From a virus: a stretch of DNA of 58,981 nt. This document shows positions 34,214 through 42,231 of this stretch, one piece after another (positions within the stretch are counted from its first letter, which is position 1; each line of letters opens with the position of its first letter). The position numbers and the translations under genes were made by a program. The stretch lies in the IMG/VR virus record IMGVR_UViG_3300037189_019531, positions 1 to 58,981 of that record; one strand, written 5' to 3'. The notes under the pieces are model-generated. The model saw only the letters and a list, made by a program, of their open reading frames with translations. It did no database searches and had not been told where the DNA came from.

Positions 34214-36871
34214 TTATAATGCCATATATCCTATGGTCACAAGTTGATTAACATCATCAGTAATAAAATTATTATTTGATGGTTTTAATAAAATCCAATT
34301 GTCTAATTCACCGAATCTACCTCCAGTTATAGTTCCCGAAGGATGACTACCAACAAAATTATTATTACCTCTAGGTGCTAAATAAACCGCAGCGTCACCA
34401 TTTTGAACAAACCATATTATTATATCACTACCAGGTTGAACCATAATCATATGATAAAAATATGAAGTTCTATCTGCTAATGTAATATCATGTTCATTAA
34501 AACCAAAATTATATTGAACACCATCTCCATCATATTGACCAATTAAATTTGGATTATTCAGATATGTTGTGTTTTCGGTAAATTTAAGTTGTGTATATTG
34601 TGGAGAACCTGGATCTGTTACTAATGTATATTGGTATCCCGAATAACTAATTGGTAATTGATAACAAGCCGAAAAACAATCGGCAAATCCAGATATACCT
34701 GTTAAATCTTCACTACTATAATTTGGATTAGCAATTAAAGATAATATTTCATATGTTATGTTTGATTCTGTTGGGCTTTTATAGAATTGTCCAACTGTTA
34801 ATGGTGTGGTAGAATTAACAACACAATAAGAAGGGTCTTGACAACCGGTTGAATAACATACATAGCTATTTGCACTATAGTAAAAACCATTACTTACCGA
34901 ACTTGGAGTTGGTGTTAAAGTTGTTGTAGGGGTAGGAGTTGGGGTTGGTGCAGAATCAACAGTTCCTTTAGCACAAATATTTGTAACCCCTTTATTCCCT
35001 GTTAAAAGAGCAAAGTATACGTGTAATGGCTGTGTTACTGGATTTGTTGAGGTGTAAATTAAATTATCGTTTTGATAATATGTAACAGTTGCTCCATTGT
35101 ATATTATTTTCCACACATCTGTTGATAACGTAGTGATATAACCAGGAACAGTAACTTGGGCACCATACTCATATATCTCTAAAAAATTATTTTGTAAATA
35201 AAAACCATAAGTTGTATTCAAATAAGTTTCAGAATTCAATGTTGGATTAACAGAAAATCCACCCATCAAATAATTACCATTATCTGAAGCTTGAAAAGTT
35301 AATGTAACTGGACCTGAATATGTTTCTGTTGAATAAGCACTTGAATCCCAACCACCACCAGATGTTTTAATTGCGCTGTTTGCGGTTATATTAGCATTAA
35401 TTGCTATTAATGAAGTTGTATTACATTGTTGTAAAGTTGGTGTTACCGTAGGTGTTGGCGTTGATGTCGGTGTAACAGTCATCGTGCTACTTGGTGTAGG
35501 TGTTGGTGTAACATCCATTGTTGAAGTAGGCGTAGGTGTTGGCGTTGATGTCGGTGTAACATCCATAGTTGGACTTGGGGTAGGAGTTGGTGTTGGATTG
35601 TTTATAGCACCTCCAAACGAAACTTCTTTCCATTCTGTGCCATTATAAAAATATAAATTACTACCTGAAACAGCTAAGTCACCTAAAATACCTGAAGGTA
35701 ATGGGTCATTATCTGATAAATGTAATTTAGAGACGTTGGCAATAACACCATTTAAATTACCGCCATTAGTATTAATATCATAACCATTAGTATCAATTGT
35801 GCCACTAACAATTAGTGAACCAGTTACATTAACTGTCCCACCTTCAGCCCAAAGTGAAATATTATTATTTGAACCTAATTCAACATCCGGTGCACCGCTA
35901 ACACTACCATTTAAAGCTAAGTAATTCCATTGTTGCGCATTACCATATAAGTAATCGGTTTCAATTGCACCATCAACTTTTAAATCATTATCTAATTTAA
36001 CACTACCACTAAATTCATATTCAAATCCATTAGAAACTGAACCAGTATTAAACATTATTTGGCCTGAACCGCTAATAGCTATTTGAGGTTCCTGCCAACT
36101 ATTTTGTGTGAATATTCTAACATCACCTGGATGAAAGCCACCACCTACGGTTCCGATATATAAATCATTACCAACATTCAATAAATAAGCATCATTTTCT
36201 GCACCTACTAAACCACCGGTATAAGTTGATGAGTTAATACCCAAATCCACGTAATGAATTCCTTCGTTTCCATTATCAGCAGTAATTACAAAATCACCAC
36301 TTGCATTATTTCCTGAATTTGTATTTTTTAAATTTATTTGAGCATAATATTGGTTATTGGCTTGTAAATGAACAACATTAAAACTTCCGCTATTCTCAAC
36401 ATGTAAAATTTCAGGATTATCAGTTTCAAAAGAACCTGTTCCGATTAAAACACTACCAGTTAATGATGTTTTACCATTAACATTTAACGAACCACTTAAT
36501 TTAAGTGAACCTGTGTAGCCAACATTACCGTTAACATTTAACGAACCTGTTATTTTAACTGAACCTGTAAAATTATGATTATCGTTTAATGTGTCACCAA
36601 AATTGGATGAACCACTAACTGTCTCAACCGTAATATGTGATACGGATGAACTGATTATATATTCTTGTGCTATAATTGAACCAGTAACAACTAAATTACC
36701 GTTAATAAATTGACTACCTGTGAAATGGTGAGAACCACTATCCACTAAAATTTGTCTAAGTGATGATAAAGTTTGTTGGTGTGTTATTCCTGAATAAACA
36801 ACCGCAGTTTGACCTGAAAGAGGTATTGCTAATGAACCGCTTGGTAACTGTGAAATTTTTTTACTTGCCAT
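34214..36871 (-). CDS. Tail fibre-like protein with Pro/Thr linkers
   Basis: An 885-residue adhesin. The N-terminus (KKISQLPSGS, then a polar segment with YSGITHQQTLSSLRQILVD) resembles that of the collagen-like fibre at 37873-39816 and is probably a virion attachment domain. Residues ~45-300 consist of repeated TGS and GSLNVNG turns, as in beta-helical fibres. A linker at about residues 430-478 (plus-strand 35440-35590) is almost pure Pro/Thr/Ser with the recurrent unit TPTPTPS and STMDVTP. A second shorter linker (~34905-34960) separates two C-terminal beta domains, the first with lectin-like strands and the second Cys-containing. Receptor-binding modules joined by flexible linkers fit host adhesion. 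Ligand unknown. Confidence 0.78.
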   Translation of the reverse strand: MASKKISQLPSGSLAIPLSGQTAVVYSGITHQQTLSSLRQILVDSGSHHFTGSQFINGNLVVTGSIIAQEYIISSSVSHITVETVSGSSNFGDTLNDNHNFTGSVKITGSLNVNGNVGYTGSLKLSGSLNVNGKTSLTGSVLIGTGSFETDNPEILHVENSGSFNVVHLQANNQYYAQINLKNTNSGNNASGDFVITADNGNEGIHYVDLGINSSTYTGGLVGAENDAYLLNVGNDLYIGTVGGGFHPGDVRIFTQNSWQEPQIAISGSGQIMFNTGSVSNGFEYEFSGSVKLDNDLKVDGAIETDYLYGNAQQWNYLALNGSVSGAPDVELGSNNNISLWAEGGTVNVTGSLIVSGTIDTNGYDINTNGGNLNGVIANVSKLHLSDNDPLPSGILGDLAVSGSNLYFYNGTEWKEVSFGGAINNPTPTPTPSPTMDVTPTSTPTPTPTSTMDVTPTPTPSSTMTVTPTSTPTPTVTPTLQQCNTTSLIAINANITANSAIKTSGGGWDSSAYSTETYSGPVTLTFQASDNGNYLMGGFSVNPTLNSETYLNTTYGFYLQNNFLEIYEYGAQVTVPGYITTLSTDVWKIIYNGATVTYYQNDNLIYTSTNPVTQPLHVYFALLTGNKGVTNICAKGTVDSAPTPTPTPTTTLTPTPSSVSNGFYYSANSYVCYSTGCQDPSYCVVNSTTPLTVGQFYKSPTESNITYEILSLIANPNYSSEDLTGISGFADCFSACYQLPISYSGYQYTLVTDPGSPQYTQLKFTENTTYLNNPNLIGQYDGDGVQYNFGFNEHDITLADRTSYFYHMIMVQPGSDIIIWFVQNGDAAVYLAPRGNNNFVGSHPSGTITGGRFGELDNWILLKPSNNNFITDDVNQLVTIGYMAL

Positions 36872-36884
36872 TTACATAAATAGT

Positions 36885-37871
36885 TTAATATATGATTACG
36901 TCACCACTTTCATTTAACAGATATTCTAAGTTTTCCGTTAAAATTCCAACATTGGTGAAAACAGTAATAGGGTTTTCACATGGGTAACTACATTCTACAA
37001 TATTATAATTTGATTTAATTGAACCTGAATAATAATCTTTAACTTGGGTAAAATCTAAAGGAATATCAAAATAGTTTATTTGTTTTAATTCAAACTGAGT
37101 GTCACCAATATGTAAATCTAAAGACCCTGACGTCCCCCCTCCCCAAGATTGAATTAATCTATTCTCGGAACTCCTTTGTGATGGAATAATTTCTTCCCAA
37201 TTTTTTAATTTATATATTCGTTCGCCATTCAAATACATTTTCAGTGTCCCTAATCTCTTATCTTTTTCATGAGACCATTTCTTATTTAACTCTTCAACAT
37301 ATGTATATTCTGTGGCACCTGTAATCCAATCTAAAGAACCTGTTGTCATGGTATAACCAGTGACAATTTGGTCCGCATGACCAATAAATGCTCCTGATAA
37401 AAATCCTGTTGTATCACCTGTTGGTTCCCAAAGTTGGTCCGTATATGGAATCGCGTGAGGACCTTGTATTAAATCATTCCAACCACCTGCGTTTTCAATA
37501 TCACAATCAGTTAATTGATAATTTCTTTCGAATGTGATTGTTAAATTAAAATCGTTACTTGTCCCATCATTACATAATATGTCCGTGGAGCCCGTTGCTA
37601 CGTATGACGATGTGGTATATCCAGATGTTGAATCACAATTACCTGAATAATGAACTGCAGTCCAATTAACTCTTCCATCGTTTGTGAATTGAAATGATAA
37701 GTTATTATCTAAGTAATTGGTGTTAATATACTCATTTTCAATACCCCAATAGTAGAAAACGGAACCTGAACTCCAAGGTAAATTATTTCTATTAAAGACA
37801 AAATTGGTTGTCCATCCTTTTTCGGTTCTTCTTGATAAACCATTTGTTCCTATTTCGTATATTGTTGACAT
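36885..37871 (-). CDS. Lectin-like virion protein of the fibre cluster
   Basis: A 328-residue protein rich in aromatic and polar residues. The middle and end, LGTLKMYLNGERIYKL, SWGGGTSGSLDLHIGD and FDIPLDFTQVKDYYSGSI, look like a concanavalin-type or similar jelly roll. It lies between two fibre genes with gaps of one and 13 bases, so all three are probably co-transcribed. A role as fibre tip, fibre-associated lectin or chaperone is possible; the sequence does not decide. Several cysteines (CDSTSG, DCDIENAG, CSYPCEN) may be structural. It is preceded only by its neighbour's stop. Confidence 0.65.
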   Translation of the reverse strand: MSTIYEIGTNGLSRRTEKGWTTNFVFNRNNLPWSSGSVFYYWGIENEYINTNYLDNNLSFQFTNDGRVNWTAVHYSGNCDSTSGYTTSSYVATGSTDILCNDGTSNDFNLTITFERNYQLTDCDIENAGGWNDLIQGPHAIPYTDQLWEPTGDTTGFLSGAFIGHADQIVTGYTMTTGSLDWITGATEYTYVEELNKKWSHEKDKRLGTLKMYLNGERIYKLKNWEEIIPSQRSSENRLIQSWGGGTSGSLDLHIGDTQFELKQINYFDIPLDFTQVKDYYSGSIKSNYNIVECSYPCENPITVFTNVGILTENLEYLLNESGDVIIY

Positions 37872-37872
37872 A

Positions 37873-39816
37873 TTAATATAATCTTTCTATTGAAATAAAG
37901 TTATTGTTAAAACCAAACCCTATCATCATCGTAACTCTATACATTCTACTATTTGTTTTATCTAATATGTTGTATTGAGCTGTATCACCTTCTGTTGTAA
38001 AACTCCAACCAAACGGAGAATTAGATGCGGTTGTTGTATATGATACACTATATGCGGAATTTCCACTTCCACCACCAGTATATCCATACCAACCCGATAT
38101 GTTAGCGGTAAAATTTGTGGATACCGCAGCTATACTTAATCCTCTATTACCACTGGTTGTTACGGTTACTTTTAGATTATCTAATGTTAAAAATGTTCCA
38201 GCATTTACAAACCCACTTGTTTTCCATAACAATTCACCACCAACACCTACGGGAGATTTACTTAAATCTATACTCACACCTCTTGAGTTTCCACCACCCT
38301 CAAAAATTCTTATTTTATCACCATAAACATCAAATACCGCAAAACTACCTGTTAATGTGGTAGATGGTGCATATTGTAAATCTATTTCCCCACCTTCCAA
38401 CGAACCACCACTACCAACAGCATTATTTATATTTAATCCACCTTTAATTGTTGTTGAACCACTAAATGTATTTGTTCCTGTAAATGTGTTATTTGTGCTT
38501 GGTAAATTAGTATTTGTTTTTAATTCTATTGCAGTTAAAAGAGGACCTGTCGCCTCACCAAAATCCATCGTCCCACCCATTAATACGGTTCTCATACTAT
38601 ATGTATAAGTTCCGGATGACGGTGTGTCTATTATATTTAAACAATACGGAACATTTAAGTTTGAACCATTTTCCGCCTGAATAATGTTTCCAATTGCATT
38701 ACCATCTCTATAAATTTGTAATCTAGCCCAAGCACTTCCTCCTATTGGGTTTGCGTCACCTGTAACCATTATTTGAACAGGATTACCTGTTGTAGTGATA
38801 CTTCCACTAATAATAGAAACGCCACCTGCATTTATACCCGTTCTTTGATTTCCCAATACTTGAACATAATTTGCGCTACCTGTTATTATAGAATTTTCTA
38901 ATGTTGTTAACCTATTATTTACGGTATTTGAACTACCGCTTATAATTAATGAACCTGTTAATGATAAAGTTGTTCCACTATATGTCATTCCTGACTGAAC
39001 GGTGGCATTTGTTCCTGAACCATTATATGTTATTACACCATTTGTGGTTGTCCCTGTTAATGTTAATAAACCTGATGTACCGGATGAACCACTTGTTCCC
39101 GAAGTTCCGGATGAACCGTTACTACCTGATGTGCCACTAGTTCCTGATGAACCATTACTTCCTGACGTTCCGGAACTACCATTAGAACCTGATGTTCCAC
39201 TTGATCCTGCGGTTCCTGACGAACCTATTCCCGATGTTCCACTAGAACCTGAACTACCATTCGACCCTGATGTTCCTGACGAACCATTAGTTCCATTTAC
39301 ACCAGATGAACCTGAGCTACCCGATGTTCCTGAAGTTCCGTTACCAGATGTTCCGCTTGAACCAGAACTACCGTTATTACCATTTATTCCTGAAGTTCCT
39401 GATGAACCTGAACTACCATTTGAACCTGAAACACCAGATGAACCGCTACTTCCTGAACTACCATTCGACCCTGATGTTCCTGATGAACCTGAGTTACCAT
39501 TAATTCCTGAGCTTCCGCTTGAGCCCGATGACCCTGAACTACCTGATGAACCATTTGAACCCGATGTGCCGCTGGTTCCTGAACTACCATTTGAGCCATA
39601 TAAACCATTTGAACCCGATGTTCCCGAAGAACCCGATGTTCCATTTAAACCTGAAGAACCAGATGTTCCACTTGTTCCTGATGTTTGAGATTGACCCAAT
39701 ATAGTTTCTCTTCTTACTTTATAAGTTGTGGTTTCACCACTATTATTCATTATAAAATACGCCCCCGTTGTGTCTCCCGTAAATTCCTGTAATTGGTCAA
39801 TTCTCTTATTTGTCAT
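37873..39816 (-). CDS. Collagen-like tail fibre protein
   Basis: A 647-residue fibre. The N-terminus NKRIDQLQEFTGDTTGAYFI is a likely attachment domain shared with the 885-residue fibre. Residues ~43-250 are uninterrupted Gly-X-Y collagen-type triplets, mainly GSS, GTS and GSN (for example GTSGSSGSNGSSG), which would form a triple helix. The remainder is beta-rich, with TGSLIISGSS strands and a C-terminal globular domain ending with GFGFNNNFISIERLY. Trimeric fibres with such stems are common in phages. The repeat DNA has also produced a long open frame on the opposite strand, which I regard as an artefact. It is preceded by an AATATTTATT motif four bases before the ATG. Confidence 0.85.
   Translation of the reverse strand: MTNKRIDQLQEFTGDTTGAYFIMNNSGETTTYKVRRETILGQSQTSGTSGTSGSSGLNGTSGSSGTSGSNGLYGSNGSSGTSGTSGSNGSSGSSGSSGSSGSSGINGNSGSSGTSGSNGSSGSSGSSGVSGSNGSSGSSGTSGINGNNGSSGSSGTSGNGTSGTSGSSGSSGVNGTNGSSGTSGSNGSSGSSGTSGIGSSGTAGSSGTSGSNGSSGTSGSNGSSGTSGTSGSNGSSGTSGTSGSSGTSGLLTLTGTTTNGVITYNGSGTNATVQSGMTYSGTTLSLTGSLIISGSSNTVNNRLTTLENSIITGSANYVQVLGNQRTGINAGGVSIISGSITTTGNPVQIMVTGDANPIGGSAWARLQIYRDGNAIGNIIQAENGSNLNVPYCLNIIDTPSSGTYTYSMRTVLMGGTMDFGEATGPLLTAIELKTNTNLPSTNNTFTGTNTFSGSTTIKGGLNINNAVGSGGSLEGGEIDLQYAPSTTLTGSFAVFDVYGDKIRIFEGGGNSRGVSIDLSKSPVGVGGELLWKTSGFVNAGTFLTLDNLKVTVTTSGNRGLSIAAVSTNFTANISGWYGYTGGGSGNSAYSVSYTTTASNSPFGWSFTTEGDTAQYNILDKTNSRMYRVTMMIGFGFNNNFISIERLY
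39061..39690 (-). repeat. Collagen-like coding repeat (Gly-X-Y triplets)
   Basis: About 210 codons of tandem nine-base-scale repeats encoding GSS, GTS and GSN triplets. The plus strand reads like runs of CCTGATGTTCC and ACCAGATGAACC variants. It is part of the fibre gene and not a CRISPR or intergenic repeat. Such tracts expand and contract by slippage. Confidence 0.85.
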
Positions 39817-39819
39817 TTA

Positions 39820-39829
39820 AATAAATATT
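39820..39829 (-). promoter_or_regulatory. Late-type A/T motif before the collagen-like fibre gene
   Basis: Minus strand AATATTTATT, three bases before the ATG at 39816. It lies in the 17-base gap after the repeat protein gene. Confidence 0.4.
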
Positions 39830-39833
39830 TTTT

Positions 39834-40196
39834 TTAAAACTGAAATTGTATTTTTTCATTATTTTCAGTCATTAACACAAAGCCATCCTTTGATAAGATG
39901 TAATAATTATCTTCAACTTTTACGCTAATAATCATTTCATCACCATTAACATAGTTGGTTTGATAATCATAAACATTAACCAACTCAAAATCATAATATT
40001 CAGAATAATCCAATTTTAAATCAACAATATCCATTCTATCGACCAACGTATCCAATTTAAAATCATATAGTTCAGACACGTCTAATGTTAAATCAACTAA
40101 TTTGTTTGTGTCCAATTTGAAATCATAAAACTCAGAAGAGTCTAATGAAATATCCAATTTTGAGCCATAAAATCGTAAAATATTCTGAGTATTCAT
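39834..40196 (-). CDS. Small protein with three short internal repeats
   Basis: A 120-residue acidic protein that I do not recognise. It contains three copies of a 16-residue unit at about 15-30, 35-50 and 59-73, each of the type LDxSExYDFKLD (for example LDSSEFYDFKLD and LDVSELYDFKLD). The rest is a beta-rich domain with VKVEDNYYILSKDGFVLM. It is the first gene of the minus-strand adhesion cassette, divergent from the gene at 40250 and served by a perfect late-type motif on its side. A fibre-assembly or structural role is suggested only by context. Confidence 0.65.
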   Translation of the reverse strand: MNTQNILRFYGSKLDISLDSSEFYDFKLDTNKLVDLTLDVSELYDFKLDTLVDRMDIVDLKLDYSEYYDFELVNVYDYQTNYVNGDEMIISVKVEDNYYILSKDGFVLMTENNEKIQFQF

Positions 40197-40200
40197 GTTT

Positions 40201-40211
40201 ATATAAATATC
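40201..40211 (-). promoter_or_regulatory. Late-type A/T motif, minus side of the divergent pair
   Basis: Minus strand GATATTTATAT, four bases before the ATG at 40196. Together with the plus-strand copy at 40225 it forms a divergent pair in a 53-base gap. Confidence 0.6.
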
Positions 40212-40224
40212 TTTCGTATCGTTT

Positions 40225-40236
40225 GATATTTATATA
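40225..40236 (+). promoter_or_regulatory. Late-type A/T motif, plus side of the divergent pair
   Basis: Plus strand GATATTTATATA, 13 bases before the ATG at 40250. It is the mirror of the minus-strand motif at 40211-40201, showing that the motif is oriented with transcription. Confidence 0.6.
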
Positions 40237-40249
40237 AAAAGTCTATCTA

Positions 40250-41026
40250 ATGGATAAATTTATTGAAAACATAATTGAGGAAGCGTTTAAGTCCAAAGCA
40301 CAACAAAGATTCTTTTATGCTCAAGCGGGTAAAGGAGGAAAAAAAGGTAAGAAATGGGCTAAGTGGGCTAAGGAATTCTCAGACAAAACTGATTACAAAA
40401 AAATACCTAATAAAGTTGATGAGGATGGTGTAGAGAAAGAAGTTGATGAAATTGTTGATAAAAACGGTAACATAGCTCGTGGTAAAAAACCTCGTGATTT
40501 TAATACTAAAGGGATTACATCAAATTCAACAACCGATAAAGTTGTTAAAACAGGTGCAGGTTCAATGGGTATTCATGGTGTTCATGGAACACACACATCT
40601 TTAAGATATTGGGCTGAAGCTGACATGAGTAAGTCTTTGGGTTACGAAAATACCATGGAAAAAGATGAAAATTTTAAACAAGCTTACAACCATTTTACCA
40701 AAGACTTAGGTTTATCTCATGAAGAATCTATAGAAAGATTAGAAGCAATGGGTTATATTCCTGATGAACCAGCGGGTGACGATAAGGTAAGATTGATTGA
40801 AACACCTAAAAAATTCATGGAAGAATATATTGAAAGCGTTTTATCAAAAAAGAAGCATAAAGACGGTGACATTGTTAAAAAGTCTGTTGAGAACGAAAAA
40901 AAAGAAATTGACAAAATTCTTAAAAGACAACTAACATCATTAAAAAACAATTTAAAAAGTCACGGTTTAGAAATTGAAGATGTGATTGATTATTTGGAAG
41001 ATAAATTAGACGACGATAATGAATAA
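40250..41026 (+). CDS. Basic protein with capsid-targeting-like N-terminus
   Basis: A 258-residue basic protein of unknown function, first in the long plus-strand array. The N-terminus MDKFIENIIEEAF resembles the short helical capsid-targeting peptides of T4 internal proteins and contains an I-x-E site of the kind cut by the prohead protease. It is followed by KAQQRFFYAQAGKGGKKGKKW, a KAQQRFF segment that recurs in unrelated phage proteins. The middle has a Gly/His-rich loop (GIHGVHGTHTSLRYW) and the C-terminal ~70 residues a charged helix with EDVIDYLEDKLDDDNE. It overlaps the next gene by eight bases. It may be an internal virion protein injected with the DNA; this is inference. Confidence 0.7.
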   Translation: MDKFIENIIEEAFKSKAQQRFFYAQAGKGGKKGKKWAKWAKEFSDKTDYKKIPNKVDEDGVEKEVDEIVDKNGNIARGKKPRDFNTKGITSNSTTDKVVKTGAGSMGIHGVHGTHTSLRYWAEADMSKSLGYENTMEKDENFKQAYNHFTKDLGLSHEESIERLEAMGYIPDEPAGDDKVRLIETPKKFMEEYIESVLSKKKHKDGDIVKKSVENEKKEIDKILKRQLTSLKNNLKSHGLEIEDVIDYLEDKLDDDNE

Positions 41027-41510
41027 AGAATTAAAAAGCCGAATTTTTGATGTTCCTCAAAATATCTTGGATAAAATCAATCATACCTTGGTTGGTTTAA
41101 ACGGGAATTATGTTGATGGAGCTCATCGTGCTCAAAAAATTCTTACCGATAAAAAAGTAAAATACGGTCAATTAAAAAGAATTATCCACGATTTAAAAAA
41201 TATGGATAAAATTAATGAAAGACAAAAGTATGATTTGGTGGGTGGCGATTTAATGGAAAAATGGGCTAACCAATTTTTAAAAGGTGAAAGAGATTTAGTT
41301 AGTAATCGTAAAGATTCTAAAATGCAAGCTGACAATATTGCAGGAGAAGGTAGCAGAAAAAATAGTCATTTAAAAAGGCATACCAAAAAACAAAGCTTTG
41401 CTATTCCTGTTAATTTAATGAAAAGCAATTCACATAAAACGTCAATATCAGCTCTTTCATCTATGAAATTATTTGAAGAAGTTGAAAAAATAAAAAAATT
41501 AATGTTATAA
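41019..41510 (+). CDS. Hypothetical protein with C-terminal helical tag
   Basis: A 163-residue, basic and helical protein. It contains a GLNGNYVDGAHRAQKIL segment and a helical middle (LKRIIHDLKNMDKIN), and ends in SSMKLFEEVEKIKKLML. This terminal peptide resembles the end of the WYL-like protein (ESILKIKRLM) and the start of the flavodoxin-fold protein (LQEEVSKIRKMM). The stop is one base from the next ATG and the start overlaps the previous gene, so it is in one operon. Function unknown; packaging into the prohead is my inference from the tag. Confidence 0.7.
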   Translation: MNKELKSRIFDVPQNILDKINHTLVGLNGNYVDGAHRAQKILTDKKVKYGQLKRIIHDLKNMDKINERQKYDLVGGDLMEKWANQFLKGERDLVSNRKDSKMQADNIAGEGSRKNSHLKRHTKKQSFAIPVNLMKSNSHKTSISALSSMKLFEEVEKIKKLML

Positions 41511-41511
41511 T

Positions 41512-42231
41512 ATGGCGCAATTTACAGAAGTATACGGTTCAAATCCTGACAAACCAAGTCCATTAGAGGCAGCAAGTGTTGTTGTTAGAAATGAAAGTAT
41601 TGCAAGAAATAGATACGGCACAGGAAATGGATATGATGTGGCAAACAAAGATGCTATATCTGATGGTGATGAATTTGGTAAAGGTCAAAATGAGTTTGGC
41701 CAAGTCGGTTCTTTAACCGATATTAATACAAGAATTGATTCTGTTGCAAGAAACAGATACAACCCAAATAATGGATATGGTGTTAGTAATAAGGACGCAA
41801 TATCTGATGGTGATGAATTTGGTAAAGGACAAAAAGGTGATACAGGAACAATCGGTTCTTTAACGGATATTAATGTTAGAAATGAAAGTTTAGCAAGAAA
41901 TAGATATAAAGACACAAACCAATACTCATCAATAAACAAAGACGCTTTGTCTGACGGTGATGAATTTGGTAAAGGTCAAATTGGTGATACAGGAACAGTT
42001 GGGTCTGCAACTGACATTCAACAAAGAATTAGTAGTATTGCAAGAAATAGATATGGTATTGATAATCAATATTCATCTACAAATCTTGACGCACTTTCAA
42101 ATGGCGATGAATTTGGTAAAGGACAAATTGGTGATACGGGAACAGTTGGTTCTATCACTGATATTACTAAAAGAACCAATTTGATTAATAAAAATAAATT
42201 TGGTGAAACAAAAAGATACCCCGATTTTTAA
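41512..42231 (+). CDS. Tandem-repeat protein, 49-residue units
   Basis: A 239-residue protein consisting of four full copies and one degenerate copy of a 48-49-residue unit. Each unit reads RxxSxARNRY, a variable Asn/Tyr stretch, KDAxSDGDEFGKGQ, then a Gly/Thr-rich turn and a TDI ending. The first unit begins near residue 26 and the last, RTNLINKNKFGETKRYPDF, is truncated. The units are very similar in protein but diverged in DNA, so duplication is not recent. It starts two bases after the previous stop and its stop overlaps the next ATG. Repeats of this sort suggest a rod-like structural or binding protein. I cannot name a family. Confidence 0.8.
   Translation: MAQFTEVYGSNPDKPSPLEAASVVVRNESIARNRYGTGNGYDVANKDAISDGDEFGKGQNEFGQVGSLTDINTRIDSVARNRYNPNNGYGVSNKDAISDGDEFGKGQKGDTGTIGSLTDINVRNESLARNRYKDTNQYSSINKDALSDGDEFGKGQIGDTGTVGSATDIQQRISSIARNRYGIDNQYSSTNLDALSNGDEFGKGQIGDTGTVGSITDITKRTNLINKNKFGETKRYPDF

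Noticed and set aside
39002-39688. A 228-codon plus-strand open frame rich in Pro, Val, Asp and Glu opposite the collagen-like fibre gene
   Set aside because: It is the reverse complement of the Gly-Ser/Thr triplet repeat; the periodic composition keeps the opposite frames open. It has no start context and its product is a low-complexity repeat.
39061-39690. Regular short direct repeats that might suggest a CRISPR array
   Set aside because: Repeats are nine-base-scale, contiguous and in frame with the fibre protein; there are no spacers of constant length.
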